NCBI RefSeq assembly: GCF_042646205.1
Contig: NZ_JBHRTF010000002.1
Location: forward strand, 248,001-312,000
Direction of reading: 5' to 3'
Origin: Cellvibrio fontiphilus_A
GTDB lineage: Bacteria > Pseudomonadota > Gammaproteobacteria > Pseudomonadales > Cellvibrionaceae
Length of the DNA: 64,000 nt
Part shown: piece by piece, positions 1 through 8,300 of the stretch
How positions within the stretch are numbered: the stretch's first letter is position 1
Layout of the letters: each line of letters starts with the position of its first letter
Made by a program: the position numbers and the translations under genes
Notes under the pieces: generated by a model
What the model was told of the DNA's origin: nothing
The model's input: only the letters and a program-made list of their open reading frames with translations
The model's database searches: none

Positions 1-405
1 ACAATACCTGTGTGAAAAAGCGTTGGAAGTGATAATTGGAATTGCATCGCCAATAGCGAATGCTGTGTGCGAATTGTAGCTTTGCCTCATTGAAAAGTGT
101 ATTCCTGCCCGCAAAGATCACTCGCCTGCCAGGCGGAACTTTACATTGGCCGCAGAGTCAGAGGCTGTCTGTTGCGACGAGCAGCAAGTTGGCCCAGTGC
201 AAATGCGTAACAGTGCAGTGTTTGGCATGGTAGCAGCGCGCAAACAACGCTAAAAACACGCACATTTGATCAGACTTGGTATAACATTGCCCCCTGTTCT
301 GGGGCTGCGCAGGCTGTCGGCTAGGAAGAGGCGAGGCAGGCAAACCAAGAGCCCGCTTCATACAGACAACAAATACAAATCTACGATTACAAAATAAGGT
401 GCATT
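1..405. other. Left-edge region without a convincing gene
   Basis: No open frame here has recognisable protein content; the only longer one, on the minus strand at 158-361, has low-complexity composition and no family resemblance. The stretch probably holds the promoter and leader of the FKBP gene that starts at 406, and perhaps the end of a gene outside the window. I could not identify a convincing -35/-10 pair. Confidence 0.5.
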
Positions 406-1140
406 ATGTTTAACAAACGTTTATTGGTTGTTGGCCTGATGGCTGCTACCGCAGGCTTGATTGGTTGCAATAAAGAAGAGACCAAAGTAGTAGATGACAG
501 CGCCAAGCTGACTAGCCTGGAACAAAAAGCTAACTACATCATCGGTCAGAACCTGGCCAAAAACCTGCAAAACGGCGGTTTGGCAATTGAGCCAGATTCA
601 CTGGCATTAGCATTGGCAGACGTTCGCGATGGCAAACCTTCTCGCATCAGCGAAGAAGATATGCAGAAGATCATGCAAGAAGTTCAACAAAAAGCCATGG
701 CTAAACAAGAAGAAGAGCAAAAGAAACTGAGCGAAAAAAATATTGCTGATGGCAAAAAATTCCTCGATGAAAACAAAGCGAAAGAAGGTGTAACCACCAC
801 CGAAAGCGGCCTGCAATACAAAGTGATTACCGAAGGTAAAGGCGACAAGCCAAAAGCTACCGACGTAGTGACTGTTCACTACACCGGCAAGCTGATCGAT
901 GGCACCGAGTTTGATAGCTCGGTAAAAAATGGCCAACCAGCGACCTTCCCTCTGGACGGCGTAATTCCTGGCTGGACCGAAGCACTGCAGTTAATGCCAA
1001 AAGGCTCCAAGTGGGAGATCGCAATCCCGTCTGAGCTGGCTTACGGTGCTGGCGGCCAAGGCCCAATCCCACCATCATCAGTGCTGGTATTTGAAGTTGA
1101 ACTGCTGGATATCAAAGCGCCAGAAGCAGCAGCTGAATAA
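406..1140 (+). CDS. FKBP-type peptidyl-prolyl cis-trans isomerase, predicted lipoprotein
   Basis: This 244-residue protein is a Mip/FkpA-type prolyl isomerase that assists folding of exported proteins. The N-terminus is a signal peptide ending in a lipobox (LIGC, Cys21), so it is predicted to be a lipoprotein. Residues about 35-130 form the helical, Lys/Glu-rich dimerisation domain (FKBP_N). The C-terminal 110 residues are the FKBP catalytic fold, with the typical VHYTGKLIDGTEFDSS stretch, the GVIPGW loop and the AYG...IPP segment. Codon use resembles that of a highly expressed gene. It is transcribed alone and ends at a strong terminator. FkpA of enterics is soluble and periplasmic, whereas Mip of Legionella is surface-associated, so I leave the symbol blank. 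Family assignment is firm; exact localisation is inferred. Confidence 0.93.
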   Translation: MFNKRLLVVGLMAATAGLIGCNKEETKVVDDSAKLTSLEQKANYIIGQNLAKNLQNGGLAIEPDSLALALADVRDGKPSRISEEDMQKIMQEVQQKAMAKQEEEQKKLSEKNIADGKKFLDENKAKEGVTTTESGLQYKVITEGKGDKPKATDVVTVHYTGKLIDGTEFDSSVKNGQPATFPLDGVIPGWTEALQLMPKGSKWEIAIPSELAYGAGGQGPIPPSSVLVFEVELLDIKAPEAAAE

Positions 1141-1165
1141 TATTGCGGGAGTGAATCCCGATCAT

Positions 1166-1193
1166 AAAAAAACCGCCAACTGGCGGTTTTTTT
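1166..1193. terminator. Bidirectional rho-independent terminator
   Basis: The hairpin has the stem ACCGCCA/TGGCGGT, flanked by a run of A on the left and a run of T on the right. It can therefore stop the FKBP gene on the plus strand and the rsd gene, which ends at 1219 on the minus strand. Confidence 0.85.
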
Positions 1194-1218
1194 ATGGGTG
1201 GTGAAAACACACAGGTGA

Positions 1219-1683
1219 TTAATTCACCAGATCTTTATGCGATGTATGCAATACCGAAATTAAACGATCCTCTGCACTGAAGCGCACTTCCAACACTTCA
1301 CCCAATTGCGACAAATCTTCGGTGAGTGTTGCCAAGTCATCGGTCTCCAAATATTTATCATTGAAGTCCAACAATTCTTCGGTGGTTTTATCCACAACAT
1401 CATAAAGCTTGCCAGCTTCTTGCAGGGCATCGGCATCGTCAAACTCACGGCCTTCTTTAATCAGTTGGTCATAAACTTCAAAGTGGCCGGCTGAAACATA
1501 ATCCACCAGAATTTGGCAAAAACTGCGAAGTTTTTCGCCGCGCTGCAGGTCGCTTAAATCCTGATCCAGACCACTCAGGGCACAGTACTGAACCAGCATT
1601 TGCTGACGCTCTTCCAACCAGCGATCAATGATTTCGCTGACACCACCCCAGCGCTCTTTAGCAGTTTTGCAATTTTCTAACAT
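1219..1683 (-). CDS. rsd: Rsd/AlgQ-family sigma-70 anti-sigma factor
   Basis: The 154-residue protein belongs to the Rsd/AlgQ family, all-helical cytoplasmic proteins that bind region 4 of RpoD and shift polymerase use in stationary phase (AlgQ in Pseudomonas). The start MLENCKTAKERWGG and the following WLEERQQMLVQYCAL are characteristic of the family, and the length is typical. The next gene on the same strand upstream is dsbB, a neighbourhood also seen for algQ in pseudomonads. It shares the bidirectional terminator with the FKBP gene. Family membership is confident; the regulatory target is taken from the family. Confidence 0.9.
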   Translation of the reverse strand: MLENCKTAKERWGGVSEIIDRWLEERQQMLVQYCALSGLDQDLSDLQRGEKLRSFCQILVDYVSAGHFEVYDQLIKEGREFDDADALQEAGKLYDVVDKTTEELLDFNDKYLETDDLATLTEDLSQLGEVLEVRFSAEDRLISVLHTSHKDLVN

Positions 1684-1793
1684 CAGTCATTCCTGTCCAT
1701 TTTCGAAGAAGGTATGGCCTTTTCGCCAAGGCCGCGATTCTGTCGGCCACAATAGGCCATCTGGCGCATCAGGGCAAGACCGGTCAGCGGGCT

Positions 1794-2294
1794 TTACGCC
1801 CACTGGGTGCGCACCCGGCGCAATGCTTGATACAGATTAACGCCAGCCAGTGCGATAAACGCCATCAAGGTCCAGGCTGCCAGGCTCAGGCCCAGGATTT
1901 TATCCACGTGCGCGCAGTTACCATCCCCCTGCAGCAATAGTTTGAGTGCATCCATAAAGGGGAAAACCTCAAACATATAAGCCAAACCCGGGCCACAGGC
2001 TGGCACCTGATCCGCCGGCAAGCTCTGCAACCAGAGTTGACGACCGGCAAAACAGGCCCCCAACAGCGCACTGACAACACCGGCAAGGGCATAGGCGCGA
2101 CGCCCACCATTCGCGGGATTATGAATTGCCGCGATCAACGCCAGCAGGCCGGTCAGTACTACAAAACCGCGCTGGGTAATACACAGCGAACAGGGCACCA
2201 TCTTCATCACATGTTCCATATAGGCCGCCGCTAACATCATGGCGGTGCAGGCAATAAAAATGAGCAGGTTTATTTGACGCACACTGAATGACAT
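1794..2294 (-). CDS. dsbB: Disulfide bond formation protein DsbB
   Basis: This 166-residue inner-membrane quinone reductase reoxidises DsbA and passes electrons to ubiquinone. Four hydrophobic segments are visible. The first periplasmic cysteine pair is the CSLC motif (Cys35/Cys38), followed by the QR dipeptide known to contact quinone. The second pair is Cys100 and Cys127 in the second periplasmic loop. All four catalytic cysteines are present, so it should be functional. It sits upstream of rsd on the same strand with a gap of about 110 bases. The 241 bases to the divergent FliL-like gene must hold both promoters. Confidence 0.95.
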   Translation of the reverse strand: MSFSVRQINLLIFIACTAMMLAAAYMEHVMKMVPCSLCITQRGFVVLTGLLALIAAIHNPANGGRRAYALAGVVSALLGACFAGRQLWLQSLPADQVPACGPGLAYMFEVFPFMDALKLLLQGDGNCAHVDKILGLSLAAWTLMAFIALAGVNLYQALRRVRTQWA

Positions 2295-2535
2295 GAATAT
2301 TCCTTAAGGTGAAAAGTGAAGAAGGCAGTAGTGGATTTGCTATTGGAATAATTGACCTATGGTAAGCAATTATGCGCGCACTGGGCCAGCCTTTTAGCCA
2401 GGGACGCGGATTATTGCACACCGGCTTGATGCAGTTGGACTAGTGAATAGTCTATGCTGTGGTGCATAAACCATTGCACCGCTTGGCGCCAGAGTTTGAG
2501 CGACAAAGCCAGCTGAAGTTCACAGGGGAGAGAGT

Positions 2536-3162
2536 ATGAAATGCGGTAAATACAGCCTGCTTTTACAATTTGGCAAGGGCTTGGGGCTGGCATTAGTCAT
2601 GGCTGTGGCACAGCCCGCTCTGGCAGCAGGCGGTGGTGCCGCCAAAGGCGCTCCAGAGGGTATTAATTACATTCCCATTAGCCCGCCACTGGTGGTGAAT
2701 TACGGCGGCCCCGGCAAGGCGCGCTACATAAAAGCTGAACTCTCGGTGCGCAGTGAAAATGCCACCGATGCCAATCTGGTGACTCATCACTTGCCGCTGA
2801 TTCGCGATCGCCTGGTCAGTATTTTGAGCGCCCAGAGTGATGCGATAGTGAGCAGCGCCGAGGGTAAGGAATATCTGCGCCGCTATGCACTAGCGGAAAT
2901 AAACAAAGCACTGTTGCAGGTTCAAGGTTTGCCGATTACCGAAACGGCTGTTGCGGGTACAGGTGCATCACCACAACCAGCATCGGCGCCGACATCTACA
3001 GCATCCACAGCAACAACATCCACACCACCATCAACAGCTGCGGCGCCAGCAGCTACCCCAGCAGCGCCAGAAGCAAGCACTGCCAGCCAGTTACCCGAGG
3101 TAATTGCGATTAAAGGCCCGGCGTCAGACCTGTATTTCAATAATTTCGTTGTGCAGAAATAA
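2536..3162 (+). CDS. Secreted FliL-like protein, orphan
   Basis: This 208-residue protein has an N-terminal signal sequence ending near QPALAAGGG. Residues about 45-130 resemble the FliL periplasmic domain: PISPPLVVNYGGPGKARYI, then the HLPLIRDRLVSILS helix and EGKEYLRRYALAEINKAL. A low-complexity Ala/Ser/Thr/Pro insert (about residues 140-185) separates this from a typical FliL ending, YFNNFVVQK. FliL normally sits in flagellar operons and is anchored at the stator by a transmembrane helix. Here there are no flagellar genes nearby, and the N-terminus looks like a cleavable signal. It may be a FliL paralogue acting in the periplasm. A putative ribosome site (GGGGAGAG) precedes the ATG. Confidence 0.75.
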   Translation: MKCGKYSLLLQFGKGLGLALVMAVAQPALAAGGGAAKGAPEGINYIPISPPLVVNYGGPGKARYIKAELSVRSENATDANLVTHHLPLIRDRLVSILSAQSDAIVSSAEGKEYLRRYALAEINKALLQVQGLPITETAVAGTGASPQPASAPTSTASTATTSTPPSTAAAPAATPAAPEASTASQLPEVIAIKGPASDLYFNNFVVQK

Positions 3163-3219
3163 ACCCAACACTCGCCACCAAGATCGCCGCCGCGCTTTCA
3201 TAAGCGGAGGCTATGTCAC

Positions 3220-4860
3220 TCAGCCTGCGCAGCGGCAGCCGCGATACTGGGCGTAATAGTTTTCCAAATACTCAGCAAACCCGAGTGACTGATCTGCCTC
3301 CAGCGCTGCTTGCGCTTGCAATGAGGTTTGGCTCATCTGCGCAAATTCCGCTTGCTGTTGAGCACTCAGGGGGCGCTGGGCAAAGTAGGCGCGCTGTTGT
3401 TCCGCAAGCGCGAGGGTGTGAGCGTAAAAACTCTGGCCTGCGGCGGTCATATCGCGCAGCACCTGCGCCGAGGGCGTCAACTCAGGGTTATGGATTTTTG
3501 CCTGCTGCTGCTCCACCGCCTGCAGATGCGCACTGCCGCCCTTGGCCTGATCCAGTAACCGCGCCGCCGCCATACTGCCCTGCAAAATTTCCCCGGCCCA
3601 CTCGCGCATCGCAACCTCACCTTCACCGCGCAGCAAATGCAGCGCCGGGTCGCGGCCGGTATTAACGATACGCTTCTGGTTCTCCTGCCCCTGATAAAAC
3701 TCGCGCTCATCCGTCGGCGGGCTGTCGCTGAGCAGGCAGTACAGCAGGAATGCATCCATCACCTGCATTTGCGTTTGGGTAATACCCAGCGGCTCATAGG
3801 GGTTTAAATCCACGCAGCGCACTTCCACATACTCCACACCGCGCAAACGCAGGGCTTGCAGTGCGGTTTCGCCGCGCCCGGTGGTGCGCTTGGGGCGAAT
3901 ACTGGAGTAAAACTCGTTTTCGATTTGCAGCAGGCTGGTGTTGAGCTGTTGATAATTGCCCTGGGCATCCTTCACCCCGATCTGCTCATAGGCGGGGTAA
4001 CTTTGGGTTATGCCGCCGCAGAGGGTGGCAAGGTAATCGCTCAGGTTGTTGTAATTCACCACCAGGCTTTTTTGCGCATCGCTCTGGTAACCCAAATCGC
4101 CCATGCGCAATGAAGTGGCATAGGGTAAATACATGGTGTGTTCGGCCGCGGGGAAAGGCTGGAGTTTGTGGTTGCGATTTTTCACAAAACAGGAGCTGAC
4201 CGCCGGCGATGCACCAAACAGATAAATCAGCAGCCAGAAATTGCGGCGGAAATTGCGAATCAAACCAAAATAGCGCTGGGTTTTAAAATCCTGCAGCGGC
4301 TGCTGATCGCCACTTTGCTGCTGCAGTGCCAACCAAAACCCATCGGGCAGGCTGAAGTTGTAATGGATACCGGCGATAGTTTGCATGGAGCGGCCATAGC
4401 GATGCCCCAACCCCACGCGATACACGGTTTTCATGGTGCCGGAGTTGGAACTGCCGTAACGGGCCACGGGGATTTGCGCATCGCCACCCAGGGTGCACGG
4501 CATGCTGGCCGGCCAGAGTCGCTCCTGATTTGCCGCCAAATGCTGGTAGGTAAAACGATGAATGTCATCCAGCTGCGCCAACAGGGGTTCCACATCTGCA
4601 AACGGCTCGGTGATAAATTCCAGCAGCGCTTCGCTGTAATCGGTGGTGATGTGCGGGTGAGTCAGTGCCGAGCCCAACGCGCGCGGGTGATCGCTCTGCG
4701 CCAAAGTGCCTTGCGGCGTTACCCGCAGGCTCTCTTTTTCCAGGCCGCGCAAAATTCCGCGCAGGCTGGCGTTAGCGGCTGGCTCGGCAAAGGCGCGGAG
4801 CAGTTCGGTGGATAATCCGGGAACCTGGGACAATTTGGAATCCTTGGGCGACAAGCGCAA
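3220..4860 (-). CDS. gshA: Glutamate-cysteine ligase
   Basis: The 546-residue protein is the gammaproteobacterial class-I GshA, which makes gamma-glutamylcysteine from glutamate, cysteine and ATP as the first committed step of glutathione synthesis in the cytosol. Recognisable segments are RGLEKESLRV near the N-terminus, TTDYSEALLEFIT, the SMPC/YGSSN region, HYNFSL, and YVEVRCVDLNPYEPLGI. Length is slightly above the roughly 520 residues of the enteric enzyme. It is preceded by a terminator at 4872-4894, so it is probably transcribed independently of the upstream gene. It ends tail-to-tail with the FliL-like gene, 57 bases apart. Confidence 0.96.
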   Translation of the reverse strand: MRLSPKDSKLSQVPGLSTELLRAFAEPAANASLRGILRGLEKESLRVTPQGTLAQSDHPRALGSALTHPHITTDYSEALLEFITEPFADVEPLLAQLDDIHRFTYQHLAANQERLWPASMPCTLGGDAQIPVARYGSSNSGTMKTVYRVGLGHRYGRSMQTIAGIHYNFSLPDGFWLALQQQSGDQQPLQDFKTQRYFGLIRNFRRNFWLLIYLFGASPAVSSCFVKNRNHKLQPFPAAEHTMYLPYATSLRMGDLGYQSDAQKSLVVNYNNLSDYLATLCGGITQSYPAYEQIGVKDAQGNYQQLNTSLLQIENEFYSSIRPKRTTGRGETALQALRLRGVEYVEVRCVDLNPYEPLGITQTQMQVMDAFLLYCLLSDSPPTDEREFYQGQENQKRIVNTGRDPALHLLRGEGEVAMREWAGEILQGSMAAARLLDQAKGGSAHLQAVEQQQAKIHNPELTPSAQVLRDMTAAGQSFYAHTLALAEQQRAYFAQRPLSAQQQAEFAQMSQTSLQAQAALEADQSLGFAEYLENYYAQYRGCRCAG

Positions 4861-4871
4861 TGGTGCAGCAA

Positions 4872-4894
4872 TAAAAAAAGCCGCCGCAGCGGCT
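4872..4894 (-). terminator. Rho-independent terminator between the 4932-5267 gene and gshA
   Basis: On the minus strand, the stem AGCCGC/GCGGCT with a four-base loop is followed by a run of seven T. It ends the transcript of the gene at 4932-5267, just before the gshA start. Confidence 0.75.
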
Positions 4895-4931
4895 AACCTA
4901 ATCAGTGTAGAACAGACGGGCAGCGTGCCAG

Positions 4932-5267
4932 TTACTGCGGCGCCTGCGCGGCCTCGCCTGCGGGTGAGTCAGCATGCGCCTGCGCCGCTTCCGCCTCAAG
5001 CGTGGCCAACAGATCTTTACCCAACTTGGGCAGCGGCTCGGGCAGTATCTCCGGGTCAATCAGCGGCAGGCCTTTTTCATTGACGGCACAGGCCACCAGT
5101 TTGATGCGCTGGGTGTAATCCTTGGAACTGGCCTCTACCATCTGGTTGATGGCCTCATCTTTATGGGGCGATTTGAACAGGGCGTTCAAATCGCGACCAT
5201 CCAACCAGTTATTTTGTTTACCCAGAAAAAGCTTGTGCTGGTTTTGCAGAATAAATAACTCGCTCAT
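4932..5267 (-). CDS. Conserved hypothetical protein (MSELFILQNQHKLFL family)
   Basis: This 111-residue cytoplasmic protein has no signal peptide or membrane segment. The opening MSELFILQNQHKLFLGKQ and the later WLDGRD and HKDEA segments match a conserved family of unknown function in Pseudomonas and relatives. The C-terminal 25 residues are Ala/Glu-rich and poorly conserved. I chose the ATG at 5267 because it begins the conserved core and has AAGG just upstream; in-frame ATGs at 5282 and 5279 would add five residues. It lies 72 bases downstream of the macroglobulin gene on the same strand and may be co-transcribed with it. No function is known to me. Confidence 0.75.
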   Translation of the reverse strand: MSELFILQNQHKLFLGKQNNWLDGRDLNALFKSPHKDEAINQMVEASSKDYTQRIKLVACAVNEKGLPLIDPEILPEPLPKLGKDLLATLEAEAAQAHADSPAGEAAQAPQ

Positions 5268-5339
5268 AGGCCTTACCATCAAAAAACGAAGTGCAGAATG
5301 GAGGCCAATGTTGGGGTTGCCGGTGCGAGTTTCAAGGCT

Positions 5340-8300
5340 TTATTTGGCCACCACCTCCACCCAATAACCTTTGCCCTTGGCCTGGATTTTTTCGTTGTAC
5401 ATGGCGCTTGCGCTCCAGCCCGGCAAATAAAATTTACCGGCATAACTCGCATTTAAAATAACGCGCAGGGTGACGCTGGTTTGATTGCGCTCCTGGTAGC
5501 GATAATTCCAGTAGTAGTCGCGCCACAAACTGAAATACCCCAGTACGCGGTCATCGCGGATGTCCAGATAATCTATGCCTTTTGGCAGTTGCGTACCCTC
5601 AAGGCGCTCGTTGCGGATTTGCCAGCCGCTGGGCACCACAGCAGTGAGCGCAATATTTTCAATTTGGTTGCTGAGCAGTTTATCGAACTCACCTGTCACC
5701 GTAATTTCCGCAACAAAATCCGTGCCCTGTGGCAGCTGTGCAACATCCAGCGGAGTATTGTCGAGCGTTAAAAAATTCACCGCCAAGGTGAGGCCATTGC
5801 TGCTTGCCGCCTCGCGCAAATTGGCCGGTGTACCGCGATTGCTCACCAACACACGAATTGGTTTGTCGTTATCATTGCGCACGGAAACCTGTGGCGAATC
5901 CAACTCGCGGCGAAATACAGCGCTGTTACTGCCCTGTGTGATCCAGTCTGTTTCGTCAGCTTGTTGATAAGAAAATTTAACGCCGTTGCTGCTGTGATTG
6001 GCGCTGGCAAATTCACTCATAGCTAAAAGCGCCCAGGCGATACTCTGGGTTGAATACCAGTTGTCACTGGATAATTCGGTAGCCATCTGCTCCGCGACTT
6101 GCCAGGTAATTTCCTGATCCGCTTTCAGGCTCACCAATGCCGCGAGCAATAACCCGCGGTCGCGCATCGCCGAACCGTAGGTGTAGCCCCAGTCTTTATA
6201 CTCAGGCACGGCGGTTACAATTTCGCCCATCACATCCTGCGCAGCATCTTTTAAACCCAGGTGCTGGTATGCCATGGCCAATAACCAACGCGCCGGCAAG
6301 CTGTAACCCTGTGTGAGCTGCGAATTATTTTTTTGCATTTCACGCAGGCGATTCATCGCCGGCACTTCTGCGGCATCGGCGAGTGCCAGGGTGTATAGAC
6401 GATAGGCGAGCACCATATCGTCGTAATCATTGCTGCGCTGGGGATTGCGCGCTGCACTGCGCTGGTAATTAATCCAATTGCTGAGCAGCGTTTGCGGCAC
6501 GGAGTAACCCGCGCGTTTGGCCTCCACTAAAAAATGCCCGGCGTAACTGGACGCCCAGTCGTTAACGTAACCATCACCCGACCAATAACTAAAACCGCCG
6601 CTGGCATGTTGAAAGTATTGCAAACGTTTAATACCGGCGTTGATATTGTTATCGACAGTCGCTTTTTGCGCATCGCTCAAATTCACTAACTGCGCCAAAC
6701 GCAATTGCGGGAATACCGATGAAGTCACCTGCTCCAAACAGCCGTGTGGATAGCTGATTAAATAATCCAGGCGCTGTTCCAGATTCAGCGGTGGCAAGCT
6801 GCTCACTTCCAAATGCGCTGTGTTAGTTCCAATCATGCCGTGGGCTTGCAAGGTGGATTGCCAGGACTCGCCCGGCTGCAATAATTTGCTCTGCCAAATA
6901 CTGGAGGGCGGGTTGGCTGCGCGCGAATCAATATAAATTTCCTGGCTCGCCGTTTCATTGCCAGCACGCGCGGTAACTTTCACCCACCCCTTGCCAAGGC
7001 GATCGTTAACCCTGAGTTGCAAATTGGCAATCGCATCACCCGGCTCATTAAAATTCAGGGTTGCGGTGGATTTTTCCACGGTAAATATTTCATTGGTTTC
7101 AACCGAGATATTTACCTCGTTAATCGCCTTTTCACTGACAAATACATTTACCGGTAAATTCACCAACTCACCCGGGCCGAGCAGCCGCGGCAAAGTGGCA
7201 AAAAGTGTGACCGGCTGGGTGACAGTTACGGTTTTTTCCACACTGCCATAAGCGGTTGTGACAAGGCTGTCGCTATTATTGGCTGCAGTGGCACCTGCAA
7301 CCAGCATCACTCGCACCGCACCCATATAAGGCGGCAAGGTAATTTTATGCTCGCGGCTTTCACCGGCGTTTAATGCAAAGGCACCGAGGAATTTCACCAC
7401 CGGCGGGAAGCGGCGCTCGCGGCGTTTACGTTCGGCTTCGAGCGCTGCATCCGAGCCACCAATCGCCAAGACTCGCTCAAGGGATGCACCATAAGCACCA
7501 ACAACCTGATCGAATAAATCCCAGGTGCGCACCCCGAGTGCTTCGCGCTGATAAAAATAATCGTGCGCATCCGGCGCGCGGAAGTTGGTAAGCCCAAGCA
7601 AACCTTCATCCACCATCGCCAGAGTATAGGTCATGGCGCGCTGATTTTTTTCACTCACTTTTAGCGTAAATTCAGTTTCCGGCCGAACTTTTTCGGGCAC
7701 ATCCAGCTGCGGTTGCAAACGGGTTGCCGGGTCTTCCACTAATAACGGCACTATGCCGTACAAACGCATGGGCGCTTCAGCAACACGCTCCTGATGTGGC
7801 AACAGCAGTGCCACCTGCGCATAGACATTGGGCGCCATAGCAGCGCTGATGGGAATTTCTATTTCGTTTTGCCCGGCTTGCAAATCCAGCCAGCGCGACT
7901 CCAACACCCGCGTACCATTTTCAATACTGAGCAGTACGCGGCCTTCACGCGCTTTTGGCAAACGCACCTTGGCAATATCACCCGGCTGATATTTTTCTTT
8001 ATCGGCCGAGAGCATGAGCTGCGTGGCAGAATCTGCACTCGCGGCGGAATCATAACTCCACCCCAAATAAACAACCTTGCCCGCACAGTGAGCCTGCGCA
8101 GCACTGCTGTCACAGACACGAATCAGGTGGCGACCCCATTCATATTTATTTTTTTCCAGTTTCCAATTGATGCGGCCATTTTCATCACTCAGCAGCGTTT
8201 CACTGTGCACCGGGCGATGACTGCTATTAGAAAAATATTCCGCGAGGTTTTCGCTATTTTCATCCCACCACCAGCGCCAGCCAATTTCATACACTTCCAA

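Noticed and set aside
158..361. 67-codon minus-strand frame near the left edge
   Set aside because: There is no ribosome site, no known motif, and the composition is unlike neighbouring genes.
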